NCBI GenBank assembly: GCA_903931735.1
Contig: CAIZDL010000218.1
Coordinates: 1-34,535 of the forward strand
From: an uncultured Rhodospirillales bacterium
GTDB taxonomy: Bacteria > Pseudomonadota > Alphaproteobacteria > Azospirillales > Azospirillaceae
DNA: 34,535 nt
Direction: 5' to 3'
Positions 26,461-34,535 of this stretch are shown here, piece by piece. The first letter of the stretch is position 1; each line of letters opens with the position of its first letter. The notes below the pieces were generated by a model. That model worked only from the letters and a program-made list of their open reading frames with translations. It was not told where the DNA came from and made no database searches. The translations under genes were made by a program, and so were the position numbers.

Positions 26461-26931
26461 ATGACGAATCGTGCCCCCACGCGGACGGGGCCCCCCACGC
26501 AGGAAAGCCCCGCTCCACAAGAGGGGCGGTTTGCGATTTCGGGGGTCGGACGGGCGGGAATCGGGCGGCTGAAACGCCGCCCGGAGTTTTTGGCCGTGGC
26601 CGGGGCTCGCCGTAAATGGGTGGCACCCGGACTGATTCTTCAAGCCCGGCGCCACGATAGCCGTCAACACCCGCCCGAGCCCGGGCCGGTGGTTCGCTTT
26701 GGGCTGACCGCGAGCAAGAAAGTCGGTAACGCTGTTGCGCGGAACCGGGCAAGGCGCCGGCTTCGGGCGGCCGCGATGGAGCTTCTGGCCGCCCACGGCG
26801 CGCCGGGCTACGATCTGGTGCTGATTGCCCGCAGCGAAACCCTGGTTCGGGGCTATGCCGACCTCAAAGCCGACATCACCCTTGGGTTGAAACGGCTGGG
26901 GGCTTGGCGCGATGGAGGACAGCCGTCGTGA
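26461..26931 (+). CDS. rnpA: Ribonuclease P protein component RnpA
   Basis: RnpA is the protein subunit that assists the RNase P RNA in maturing tRNA 5' ends. The 156-aa protein contains the RNR-box region [20 protein letters not shown] followed by RRLR, preceded by [10 protein letters not shown]. The first 35 residues (Pro/Thr-rich) form an extension before the usual start of the fold. The ATG has GGGGCGG upstream. Its stop codon overlaps the GTG of yidD. Confidence 0.95.
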   Translation: MTNRAPTRTGPPTQESPAPQEGRFAISGVGRAGIGRLKRRPEFLAVAGARRKWVAPGLILQARRHDSRQHPPEPGPVVRFGLTASKKVGNAVARNRARRRLRAAAMELLAAHGAPGYDLVLIARSETLVRGYADLKADITLGLKRLGAWRDGGQPS

Positions 26932-27230
26932 GCCCGGCAGCCTATCTGCTGCGGGGGGGGGTGCTGGCCTATCGCTGGCTGATTTCCCCGGTTTTGGGGC
27001 CGCGCTGCCGATATTTGCCCACCTGCTCCGAATACGCGCTGACCGCATTGGCTCGCCACGGCGCGATCGCGGGGGGATGGTTGACCCTTAAGCGCTTGGC
27101 CCGCTGTCATCCGTGGGGCGGTTCCGGCTATGATCCGGTGCCGCCGCTTTGCGTTTGCATCCGCCATAATTTCGCCCCTTCCGGGGCTGTAACTCTTCCT
27201 ACCGTGCCAGGCACTCCCGAGGAGCCATGA
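26928..27230 (+). CDS. yidD: Membrane protein insertion efficiency factor YidD
   Basis: This 100-aa membrane-associated protein is thought to assist YidC. The conserved core reads [24 protein letters not shown] and continues with [30 protein letters not shown], with the family's three cysteines. I chose GTG at 26928 because GGAGG lies 9 nt upstream and GTGA overlaps the rnpA stop. The TTG at 26904 is the longer alternative. The stop overlaps the yidC ATG (ATGA), so rnpA, yidD and yidC are chained by 4-bp overlaps. Confidence 0.94.
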   Translation: MSPAAYLLRGGVLAYRWLISPVLGPRCRYLPTCSEYALTALARHGAIAGGWLTLKRLARCHPWGGSGYDPVPPLCVCIRHNFAPSGAVTLPTVPGTPEEP

Positions 27231-28972
27231 ACGAACAGAACAATCTGGTGATCGCCATCGCCCTGTCGGTCGCGATCCTAATCGGCTTCCAGTTGATTTA
27301 TGAGGTTCCGCGCCAACACGAAGCAGCGCAGCAGGCCGCCGCACTCAAGAGCAGCGCCGAGGGCGACCTTGCCACACTGCCTCCGGTAGCGGCGCCAAGC
27401 GTGACCACGGCACCAATCGCCGGAGCGGCGCCCAAGCCGCGCGACCGCACCGAGTTGGTCGCCGAACAGGCCACGTCCCGCCTGCGCCTCAAAATCACCA
27501 GCCCCCGGATCAATGGCACGATCAACCTCACCGGCGGCCGACTCGACGACATTTCACTGGTGGATTATCACGAGACGCCGGACCCCAAGAGCCCGGAAAT
27601 CGTCGTTCTCTCTCCCGCTGGCAGCGAACACCCCTACTACGCCGAGTTTGGCTGGGTTCCCGCTGAGATCCGGGTTCCGGTTCCCGATGCCAACACCGTC
27701 TGGACCGCCTCTGCGACCACGCTGACCCCGGAAAAGCCGCTCACCCTCTCCTGGGACAACGGCCAGGGGCTAATTTTTGAGCGCGAGATCTCGATCGACC
27801 TCAACTATATGTTTCGGGTAACCGACCGGGTGCGCAACACTGGCGATCAACCGGTGACGCTGCTGCCCTATGGTTTGGTTACACGCCTTGGCACCCCCCA
27901 GACCGCCGGCTACTACATCATGCACGAAGGCCCGATCGGCGTGCTTGATGGGGCGCTCAGCGAAGTAAAATACAAAGACATTTCCGAGAAAAAGCTGATC
28001 GAAAAATCAACGACCGGCGGCTGGATCGGCATCACCGACAAATACTGGCTGGTAACATTGGTCCCCGACCAACAAAAGTCGGTGACAGCGCGCTTTCTTT
28101 ACACGAAATCCAAAGGAGATGACCGGTATCAGGTCGATATCCTGGGTGAGCCCCAGGTCGCCAAGCCGGGCGATACCATCGAGACCAAACGTCGCCTATT
28201 TGCCGGTGCCAAGGAGGTGAAACTCCTGGACTCTTACGCCGACAACCTGGAGATTAAAAAGTTTGATCTCGCGGTCGACTTTGGTTGGTTCTACTTCCTG
28301 ACGAAGCCATTTTTCTATTGCCTGGATCTATTGCACAGCTTGCTGGGTAACTTTGGCGTCGCGATCCTGGTCTTCACCGTGATCGTCAAGGCAGTGGTCT
28401 ATCCGCTGGCCAACCAATCCTACCGCTCGATGAGCAAGATGAAGCAGCTTCAGCCGCAGATCGCAGCCCTTCGCGAGCGCTGCGGTGAAGACAAAGAGCG
28501 CATGAATAAGGAGATGATGGAGCTTTACAAAAAGGAGAAAGCGAACCCACTTGCTGGGTGTCTGCCGATCCTGGTGCAAATCCCCGTCTTCTTTGCGCTT
28601 TACAAAGTTCTGTTTGTGACGATTGAAATGCGTCACGCGCCGTTCTTTGGCTGGATTCATGACCTCTCCGCGCCGGACCCGACATCGATCTTCAACCTTT
28701 TCGGGCTGATCCCCTTCACACCGCCCCAGGTGATGATGATCGGGGTCTGGCCGCTGGTCATGGGCTTTACCATGTGGTTCCAGCAAAAGCTGAACCCGGC
28801 CCCGCCCGACCCGATGCAACAAAAAGTCTTCGCGGTCCTGCCGTTTCTCTTCACCTATATGCTGGCCTCATTCCCGGCTGGTTTGGTGATTTACTGGGCA
28901 TGGAACAACCTGCTCTCGATTGCCCAGCAGTGGTTAATCATGCGTGGTATGGGCGTAAAGGTGAACACTTGA
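27227..28972 (+). CDS. yidC: Membrane protein insertase YidC
   Basis: YidC inserts and folds inner-membrane proteins, alone or with SecYEG. The 581-aa Gram-negative form has an N-terminal membrane helix ([20 protein letters not shown], residues 5-24) and a large periplasmic beta-domain to about residue 345. The conserved insertase core follows, beginning [19 protein letters not shown]. The hydrophilic-groove position carries lysine in [21 protein letters not shown], where E. coli has arginine. Further helices contain [19 protein letters not shown], and the end is [21 protein letters not shown]. It overlaps yidD at its start and engB at its end. Confidence 0.97.
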   Translation: MNEQNNLVIAIALSVAILIGFQLIYEVPRQHEAAQQAAALKSSAEGDLATLPPVAAPSVTTAPIAGAAPKPRDRTELVAEQATSRLRLKITSPRINGTINLTGGRLDDISLVDYHETPDPKSPEIVVLSPAGSEHPYYAEFGWVPAEIRVPVPDANTVWTASATTLTPEKPLTLSWDNGQGLIFEREISIDLNYMFRVTDRVRNTGDQPVTLLPYGLVTRLGTPQTAGYYIMHEGPIGVLDGALSEVKYKDISEKKLIEKSTTGGWIGITDKYWLVTLVPDQQKSVTARFLYTKSKGDDRYQVDILGEPQVAKPGDTIETKRRLFAGAKEVKLLDSYADNLEIKKFDLAVDFGWFYFLTKPFFYCLDLLHSLLGNFGVAILVFTVIVKAVVYPLANQSYRSMSKMKQLQPQIAALRERCGEDKERMNKEMMELYKKEKANPLAGCLPILVQIPVFFALYKVLFVTIEMRHAPFFGWIHDLSAPDPTSIFNLFGLIPFTPPQVMMIGVWPLVMGFTMWFQQKLNPAPPDPMQQKVFAVLPFLFTYMLASFPAGLVIYWAWNNLLSIAQQWLIMRGMGVKVNT

Positions 28973-29640
28973 GCTATGAAGACGGCGTGAACCCGGAGTT
29001 TGTCGGCGGCGAACTCCTGGTCCCCAAGGACCTCGACCCCGGCCGTCTGCTGTTCGCAGCCGAGTGCGGGTTTGTTTGGGGCGCCGCCAGCCTCGACCAG
29101 TTGCCCGAGGCGTCGCTGCCGGAAATCGCCTTCACCGGCCGCTCCAACGTGGGAAAGTCCAGTCTGGTCAACGCGTTGACTGGACGGACCACCCTCGCTC
29201 GGATTTCCAGCACCCCCGGCCGCACCCAGCAACTCAACTTTTTCAATCTGGGTGACCGGTTGATGCTGGTGGACATGCCGGGTTACGGCTATGCCCAGGA
29301 ATCGAAAGCAAAAATTGAAGCCTGGAGCGATCTGGTCCGCCGCTATCTCAAGGGGCGGGTGCCGCTGCGCCGGGTCTGCCTGCTGATCGACAGCCGCCAT
29401 GGCCCCAAACCGCCCGATCTTTCGATGATGACCTTGCTCGATGGCGCCGCCGTACCCTTTCAGGTTGTCCTGACCAAGGCCGACAAAATGAAGCCGGTAG
29501 CGCTTGAAGCCATCGTCCGGGCCTGCATCAACGCGGTCAAACGCCACCCCGCCGCCTTTCCCCACCCCCACATCACCAGCGCCGAAAGCGGCGCCGGCAT
29601 TCCAGAACTACGGGCAAGCCTGACCGAACTTGCGGTGTAA
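28969..29640 (+). CDS. engB: Ribosome biogenesis GTP-binding protein EngB (YsxC/YihA)
   Basis: EngB is a small GTPase needed for 50S subunit assembly. G1 is GRSNVGKSSLVN, the switch segment STPGRTQQLNFF follows, G3 is DMPGYG, G4 is TKAD and G5 lies in ITSAESG. I chose the TTG at 28969, which overlaps the yidC stop (TTGA) and has AAAGGTG 5 nt upstream, giving 223 aa. The longer frame into yidC encodes unrelated sequence. A GTG at 28984 is another option. Its position after yidC is common in alphaproteobacteria. Confidence 0.95.
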   Translation: MSYEDGVNPEFVGGELLVPKDLDPGRLLFAAECGFVWGAASLDQLPEASLPEIAFTGRSNVGKSSLVNALTGRTTLARISSTPGRTQQLNFFNLGDRLMLVDMPGYGYAQESKAKIEAWSDLVRRYLKGRVPLRRVCLLIDSRHGPKPPDLSMMTLLDGAAVPFQVVLTKADKMKPVALEAIVRACINAVKRHPAAFPHPHITSAESGAGIPELRASLTELAV

Positions 29641-29684
29641 ACATCGCCCTTCCCCACCGCCCCGGATTTCGCTAAAAAGGGGGC

Positions 29685-30608
29685 ATGATCCAGACCAAGA
29701 ACACATCGCCGGAGCCGACCTCGCGCGACGAGTGGTTGGCCAAGGCCCGCACCCTCTCCGAAGCTTTGCCCTACATGCGCAAGTATGCCGGGCGCACCTT
29801 CGTGATCAAATATGGCGGCCACGCCATGGAGAACGAAGAGCTTGGCCATATGTTTGCCAAGGATATCGTGCTTCTGAAGCAAGTGGGCATCAACCCGGTG
29901 GTCGTTCACGGCGGCGGCCCGCAAATTGGCGCGATGCTCAAACGCCTGGCGATCAAAAGCGAATTCATCGATGGCTTGCGCGTTACCGACAAAGAGACCG
30001 TCGAAATTGTCGAGATGGTGCTGGCAGGCTCGATCAACAAGCAAATCGTTACCATGATTAACGCTGCCGGTGGAAAAGCGATTGGTATTTCCGGCAAAGA
30101 TGCCAACCTGATCCAGGCGCGCAAACTTCGCCGCTCGCAGCGGGATGAAGACAGCAACATTGAAAAGATTCTCGATCTTGGGTTTGTTGGCGAGCCTCAC
30201 CATATCAACCCCGATATACTCAAAACCCTCGAACAGTCCGATATTATCCCGGTCGTGGCGCCGATTGGTGTTGGCAAAAATGGCGAGACCTTTAACGTCA
30301 ACGCCGACACCGCCGCCGGCGCCATCGCGGGGACTCTCAACGCCTGCCGCTTTTTCTTGCTCACCGATGTCGCAGGCGTGCTCGACAAGAAGAAAGCGCT
30401 GATCCCCGAGATGAGCGTAGAACAAGCGCGGGGCCTGATCGCCGATGGCACCGCTTCCGGCGGCATGATTCCCAAAATCGAAACCTGCGTCGCGGCCATT
30501 GAACAAGGCGTTGAAGCCGCCGTCATTCTCGATGGTCGGGTCCCCCACGCTTTGTTGCTCGAAATCTTCACCGAAGGCGGCGCTGGCACCTTGATTCGCC
30601 ACGAATAG
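29685..30608 (+). CDS. argB: Acetylglutamate kinase ArgB
   Basis: ArgB phosphorylates N-acetylglutamate in arginine biosynthesis. The 307-aa amino-acid kinase has the phosphate-binding [10 protein letters not shown], then [52 protein letters not shown] and the end [22 protein letters not shown]. The N-terminal helical extension before residue 30 is typical of the arginine-inhibited hexameric class, so feedback inhibition is likely. AAAGGGGG precedes the ATG. It follows engB by 44 bp. Confidence 0.97.
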   Translation: MIQTKNTSPEPTSRDEWLAKARTLSEALPYMRKYAGRTFVIKYGGHAMENEELGHMFAKDIVLLKQVGINPVVVHGGGPQIGAMLKRLAIKSEFIDGLRVTDKETVEIVEMVLAGSINKQIVTMINAAGGKAIGISGKDANLIQARKLRRSQRDEDSNIEKILDLGFVGEPHHINPDILKTLEQSDIIPVVAPIGVGKNGETFNVNADTAAGAIAGTLNACRFFLLTDVAGVLDKKKALIPEMSVEQARGLIADGTASGGMIPKIETCVAAIEQGVEAAVILDGRVPHALLLEIFTEGGAGTLIRHE

Positions 30609-30647
30609 CCCGCCACATCTCGCCTCAGTCGGCCAACCAAGGCACCC

Positions 30648-30938
30648 ATGCCCATGAAGCACGACCCGCGCAAGACGCTGCTTCAACAAATTTCGGAGTT
30701 GCGCAAGGGGATCGACCCCAAGGTGCTCGACCGGGCGCGCCTCGCCACCGAGGGCAAGGAGCCTTACGACAAGGAAGCCGCGCGCGCTGCGGTTCGCGGC
30801 TTCCTTGATGCCAAAACCGCGTCGGACGGGGGGCTCTTCAAACGCAAGCTCTTGGACGCGCTGAAAAAACTCGATGCAGAGCCGGCCCCCACCGCGCCCA
30901 CCCCTAGCGCCCCGAAGCGGCGAGTTCCGCCACGATAG
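30648..30938 (+). CDS. Small basic hypothetical protein, 96 aa
   Basis: The frame begins with ATG, with another ATG two codons later, 39 bp after argB. It encodes a charged helical protein: KTLLQQISELRKGIDPKVLDRARLA, then AARAAVRGFLDA and FKRKLLDALKKLD. It ends in a Pro/Thr/Ala-rich basic tail. I recognise no family. Amphipathic regularity and codon bias like that of argB support a real gene. Its last 35 bp overlap the 3' end of the convergent cyclase-like gene. Confidence 0.65.
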   Translation: MPMKHDPRKTLLQQISELRKGIDPKVLDRARLATEGKEPYDKEAARAAVRGFLDAKTASDGGLFKRKLLDALKKLDAEPAPTAPTPSAPKRRVPPR

Positions 30939-32040
30939 ACTCGGCGGTGGTCTGACCGGCCCCGCTTTGCTTTTCGCCGGACAAGCCGATCAAAAGCGGC
31001 ACCTGACCGCCCCGATAGAGTCGCGCCACCGCATTATAAGCCGCGTGATTGAGCCCGTGCTTGTCGCCGATCACCAGCTTTTCCAAACTCTTATCCCGCC
31101 ACGTGGTCAGGCTGAGGCCAAGATCGGTTATCGACACCCCGTTAAACTCCCGACCGACCAACTTCCGGAAATACCGATCAGTCTGAGAAACAAAAGCAGG
31201 CGTGTCGATCATGTCAACGCCGCCCTCTGTCTTCGGACGGACGAAATCACCAATCAAGAGTTGTCCGGTCTCGGTCTTTTGGATCAAGCGCGCCAAGGTG
31301 ATCGTCACATCGCCAACAATATAGTCATAACCGCGCGGCGAGAGCCCTTCGATCTGATAATAAGCGTAATGACGACCAACCGAAAAGCAGGCCCGCAACA
31401 AGGGCACCAAACCATGGCGCTCCTGGGTTCGCTCCAGCTCATTCTCCCCCAGCACCATCACCAACAGAATCAACAGCGACACTTCTGCCACCAAACCAAC
31501 CGAGCGATTCCAAACATAAAATCCATCGCCCGTGGTCGACCGCGCCAAATCAACCTTAACGCCCCAGCCCATTAAGCGACGATGCGCAACATTGATACAA
31601 TATTCAAGTGAGTTAAGCTGGCCGATCTGGTGTAATGGGTCGAGCTTTGAATATCCGACAATATCGAATAGCATTACAGCGCGATGCGGCGTCTCGGTGA
31701 TCGAATAACGCTTGATAATACCCTCAATATTTTGCCACGGTACGTAGCCTTCTTTTGGACCAATACGGAGGGAGGTTACGATATCGATTGGCTCCAAGCG
31801 AGCCGACCGACAAAGATCACCAAACCGAGCCTCTTCCAAATAGCGCGGCCCCTGGAGCAAATCCGGCTGGCTGCCCAACAATTGGAGAAGTTGTCGCACC
31901 GGGATCACAGCAACCCGGAGGCCCGTGCGCCCTGCGGTCCAGGCCAGGATCGCATTTCGACCCAATTGCCAAACCGGGTTGAGGTGAACATCAAGCTGCT
32001 TAAGCGCAAGAGCGTCTTCGGCGCTAATCTTAGTGGCCAT
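30904..32040 (-). CDS. Divergent class III nucleotide-cyclase-like protein
   Basis: The 378-aa protein has an unassigned N-terminal part of about 115 residues, then a segment resembling the class III adenylate/guanylate cyclase catalytic domain. The first metal aspartate fits in AVMLFDIVGYSKL and the second in STTGDGFYVWN. The later YDYIVGDVTITLARLIQ aligns with the usual GDxVNxAxR helix, but the transition-state Asn appears replaced while the Arg is kept. A hydrophobic stretch (VSLLILLVMVL) lies between. It may be an inactive or altered cyclase, or a sensor related to that fold. I chose the ATG at 32040 over a TTG at 32046. It is transcribed divergently from the CheB-CheR gene, so both may belong to one signalling locus. 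Confidence 0.65.
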   Translation of the reverse strand: MATKISAEDALALKQLDVHLNPVWQLGRNAILAWTAGRTGLRVAVIPVRQLLQLLGSQPDLLQGPRYLEEARFGDLCRSARLEPIDIVTSLRIGPKEGYVPWQNIEGIIKRYSITETPHRAVMLFDIVGYSKLDPLHQIGQLNSLEYCINVAHRRLMGWGVKVDLARSTTGDGFYVWNRSVGLVAEVSLLILLVMVLGENELERTQERHGLVPLLRACFSVGRHYAYYQIEGLSPRGYDYIVGDVTITLARLIQKTETGQLLIGDFVRPKTEGGVDMIDTPAFVSQTDRYFRKLVGREFNGVSITDLGLSLTTWRDKSLEKLVIGDKHGLNHAAYNAVARLYRGGQVPLLIGLSGEKQSGAGQTTAESIVAELAASGR

Positions 32041-32292
32041 ACTCAACTACCAATTTAAAGACAATAACCACCCAGGGATAGGAGGATATATCATCATCCT
32101 ACCGCTCTGCACAAAAAGTAAAGCATTTTTAGGCTGGCCTCCGCAGCGCAGCAGCAAGATTACAGCAGGGGAAGATTCCCGATACAAACCCTATTTACCA
32201 TAGCGCTCGCCGATGAACTCTGGCAGACTCGACAGCGCTAACTTAACGCGCGGGCGGCGGCCAAAGCCCCTTGCCCGGAAGAGAGGGCCTCC

Positions 32293-33645
32293 ATGGCGCG
32301 GTCAACCTTTCCGATTATTGCGATCGGCGCGTCGGCCGGCGGGATCGAAGCGCTTAGCGCGCTCTTTAAACGTCTGCCGCCCCATCTCAACGCCGCCATC
32401 GTGATTATCACCCATTTGGCGCCCAACCGGGACAGTATGCTTCCAGAAATCATTCGCCGCCTGACCAAGATCCCGGTCAACGTCGCGTGCCAAGACCAAA
32501 TGATCGCTCCTGGACATATCTCGATACTCCCACCCGACACAATTCTTACCGTCCGCGACGGTAAGCTTGAGTTAACGCCACGTGGAAACGAATATAACCC
32601 CATCGATATTTTTCTGACCTCGCTTGCCAAAGACATGGGGGGCCGAGGCATTGCGGTTATTCTCTCCGGAACCGGCAACGATGGCAGCGTCGGAACCAGG
32701 GCAGTGCGCGAGGCCGGCGGCCTGACCTTGGCGCAAACCGGCGATTCGGCCCATACGTTGCACCATCCCGACATGCCCGAGGCAGCCATTGCAACCGGCT
32801 TCGTTGATTGCATCCTGCCAATCGACGAGCTTGCCGACCACCTGACCCGTTACGTTGAAGTCTTTCCCGACCGCCCTCTCGCCCTCAGCTCGGGCCTGCG
32901 GGGGGCCAGCACTGCGGAAATCGAGGCTGCGAAAGCAACTCTTTACGCCGCGCTCCAGTTCCGGGTTGGTCATGATTTCAGCCGTTACAAGGACAAAACA
33001 TTTTTGCGTCGGGTTGAGCGGCGAATGCAAGTGCTCCAAATGACATCGCTGGACAACTATTTGGAGTTGATCAAACAAGAACCGGCGGAAGTGTCCGCAC
33101 TCTTTCGCGATTTACTCATTGGTGTGACAGACTTCTTTCGCGACGAAGAAACCTTCGCGGGCCTCACTCGGCTGGTAATCCCCCAACTGCTTGCCGCAAA
33201 AGGGGCCGCCGATTGCGTGCGGGTGTGGGTCCCTGGGTGTGCAACCGGTGAGGAAGCCTATTCCATCGCCATGTTGCTCTGCGCGGCGACATCGGGGGGG
33301 CAAACCCGCCCGCGCATCCAGATCTTTGCCACCGACGTCGATGAACGGGCGCTCGCCATCGCCCGCGCCGGCCGTTACCCCGAACGCTTACTCGACTCGG
33401 TGCCGCCCGAGCAGGCGCGCCGGTTTTTTGTCCGGGAAGGGGCCAATTTCGTGGTCTCCAAGGAGATCCGCGAGCTGTGCCTATTTTCACTTCACAGCCT
33501 GATCCGGGACCCGCCATTTTCGCAAATCGACCTGATTTCATGCCGCAACTTATTGATTTATATGAATACAGAGTTGCAAAATCAGGTTATCCCGATCTTC
33601 CATTATGCCTTACGGCAGGGCGGCTATCTTTTTCTCGGCGCGTAG
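32293..33645 (+). CDS. CheB methylesterase-CheR methyltransferase fusion, ended by in-frame amber codon
   Basis: The 450-aa frame carries a CheB methylesterase domain (residues 1-190) and a CheR methyltransferase domain (about 205-450). The CheB catalytic serine is in IGASAGG (about residue 14), the histidine in ITHLAPNRDSM and the aspartate in GTGNDGSVG. The CheR part has GVTDFFRD, the SAM site VWVPGCATGEEAYSIAM and LISCRNLLIYM. Fusions of this kind normally continue into a coiled coil and PAS domains. Here TAG replaces what should be a serine codon in the LGxSENV segment, and the same frame stays open for 286 codons afterwards. The truncated product could still hold both domains but loses its sensory part. 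GAGAGGG precedes the ATG. Confidence 0.85.
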   Translation: MARSTFPIIAIGASAGGIEALSALFKRLPPHLNAAIVIITHLAPNRDSMLPEIIRRLTKIPVNVACQDQMIAPGHISILPPDTILTVRDGKLELTPRGNEYNPIDIFLTSLAKDMGGRGIAVILSGTGNDGSVGTRAVREAGGLTLAQTGDSAHTLHHPDMPEAAIATGFVDCILPIDELADHLTRYVEVFPDRPLALSSGLRGASTAEIEAAKATLYAALQFRVGHDFSRYKDKTFLRRVERRMQVLQMTSLDNYLELIKQEPAEVSALFRDLLIGVTDFFRDEETFAGLTRLVIPQLLAAKGAADCVRVWVPGCATGEEAYSIAMLLCAATSGGQTRPRIQIFATDVDERALAIARAGRYPERLLDSVPPEQARRFFVREGANFVVSKEIRELCLFSLHSLIRDPPFSQIDLISCRNLLIYMNTELQNQVIPIFHYALRQGGYLFLGA

Positions 33646-33651
33646 GAGAAC

Positions 33652-34512
33652 GTGACCCAACACGCTGAACTGTTTATCCCCCTCGACAAAAAATTACGCA
33701 TTTTCCAGCGCACCAACCGGCCGGGGCGGCCGGGTTTGCTCCCCTTCCTCAACCCTGGCATGGTGGCCCAGCGCCTCGCCGTCAACGATCCCGGGGCCGC
33801 CACCACCAAGGGCCAGAACGCCGTGCGCCGACTCGAAACACGGGTGCTGGAGCGCTATGCCCCGCCCCACGTCATTGTCAACCGGGACTGGGATATTGTG
33901 CATTATTCGGCGCGTACCGGGAAATATCTGGAGCCGCCAATGGGGGCGCCAAACCGAAACCTGATTGCCACCGCGCGCAAAGGGTTGCAGCTCACGCTTC
34001 GGTCGGCCCTGCATGAAACTTTGGAAACCGGTCGCCCGACCCTGCGCGAGCGCGTCCGGTTTGAGGTCGACGGCAACCAACAGCTCCTCAACCTTGCCGT
34101 GGAGCCAATGCCCGAACGGGGGCAAGACGCCTTATGGCTCGTCGTCTTCATCGACCAACCGACCCTCACCGCCCTCGAGGATAGTGGTTGCTCCGGCGAA
34201 CGACCGATTGAGCGGGATGACACGATCCGCCAGTTGGAGCGGGAACTGGATGAAACCCAGGAGCGCGTGCAAAACGCAATTGAAGAATACGAAACCTCGG
34301 TTGAGGAACTAAAGTCTTCCAACGAAGAGCTATTATCGGTCAACGAGGAATTACAGTCGTCAAACGAAGAAATGGAAACCTCTAAAGAGGAGCTTCAATC
34401 CTTGCCTATCCGGTTAACGCAGACACCCACTACATGTTGGGTGCGCCCAATCGCCGGAGTAGAGTTCAGCGTAGGTCGGCGCCTCAGCCCCGCCCGCGAT
34501 CCCCAGCAATGA
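33652..34512 (+). pseudogene. Downstream part of the CheB-CheR-PAS fusion, disrupted
   Basis: This frame is exactly in phase with the CheB-CheR gene and separated from it by the amber codon and two sense codons. It reads HAELFIPLDKKLRIFQR, the normal continuation of CheR in these fusions, then a PAS-like part (PHVIVNRDWDIVHYSARTGKYLEPP). A long Glu/Ser coiled coil follows (SVEELKSSNEELLSVNEELQ). After KEELQSL at about 34401 the frame stops resembling the family. Matching pieces (VNA at 34413, NDLK at 34508) appear in other frames, the last ending in another TAG at 34532. So the gene seems broken by one nonsense and at least one frameshift, and would continue beyond the window. A GTG at 33652 could in principle start a separate protein. 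Confidence 0.7.
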
Positions 34513-34535
34513 TCTGAAGGCATTGAACGGGTAGA

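Overview
The window comes from the chromosome of a Gram-negative alphaproteobacterium, most likely Rhodospirillales. It has high-G+C coding sequence with long mirror ORFs on the opposite strand. It carries lipid A and Kdo genes, a ubiquinone prenyltransferase, a gene for the alphaproteobacterial F1-ATPase zeta inhibitor, neighbouring fdxA and carD genes, a three-subunit-type purS, and the order rpmH-rnpA-yidD-yidC-engB-argB. Nearly all of it is dense housekeeping sequence. No rRNA, tRNA, CRISPR array, prophage or transposase was seen.

Layout. (1) 1-1.7 kb: two overlapping minus-strand genes of unknown function, less G+C-rich than the rest. (2) 1.9-5.3 kb: lipid A/Kdo operon waaA-lpxK-lpxL-like. 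(3) 5.4-8.7 kb: a secreted SleB-type hydrolase, purC-purS, an NRDE/TANGO2 protein and the zeta gene. (4) 8.8-15.6 kb: gshA and rsmE, then the plus-strand pair DsbA-like thioredoxin and smc. (5) 15.6-19.3 kb: a phosphatase-fold protein lacking most catalytic residues, carD, fdxA, ubiA and rpmE. (6) 19.3-24.5 kb, all minus strand: pccB, an orphan gamma-type N6-adenine DNA methyltransferase, a small ParA-type ATPase and a repeat-rich coiled-coil partner overlapping it by 4 bp. (7) 24.5-30.9 kb, plus strand: cutA, an MFS transporter, the ribosome/membrane-insertion cluster, argB and a small unknown gene. (8) 30.9-34.5 kb: a divergent class III cyclase-like protein facing a CheB-CheR fusion interrupted by an in-frame amber codon and degraded further on.

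Most notable observations: the ParA plus coiled-coil pair with no ParB or replication gene nearby, a candidate cargo-positioning system; the pseudophosphatase; a dispersed terminator-bearing repeat in two opposite copies; a 24-bp tandem repeat in the 5' end of the DsbA-like gene in which every unit opens with a possible start codon; a 20-bp triplicate beside rsmE; and the broken CheB-CheR-PAS gene. Many real genes start with GTG or TTG. The 44-codon rpmH gene is easily missed.

All functional calls rest on motif recognition and gene order read by eye. No database search was run.
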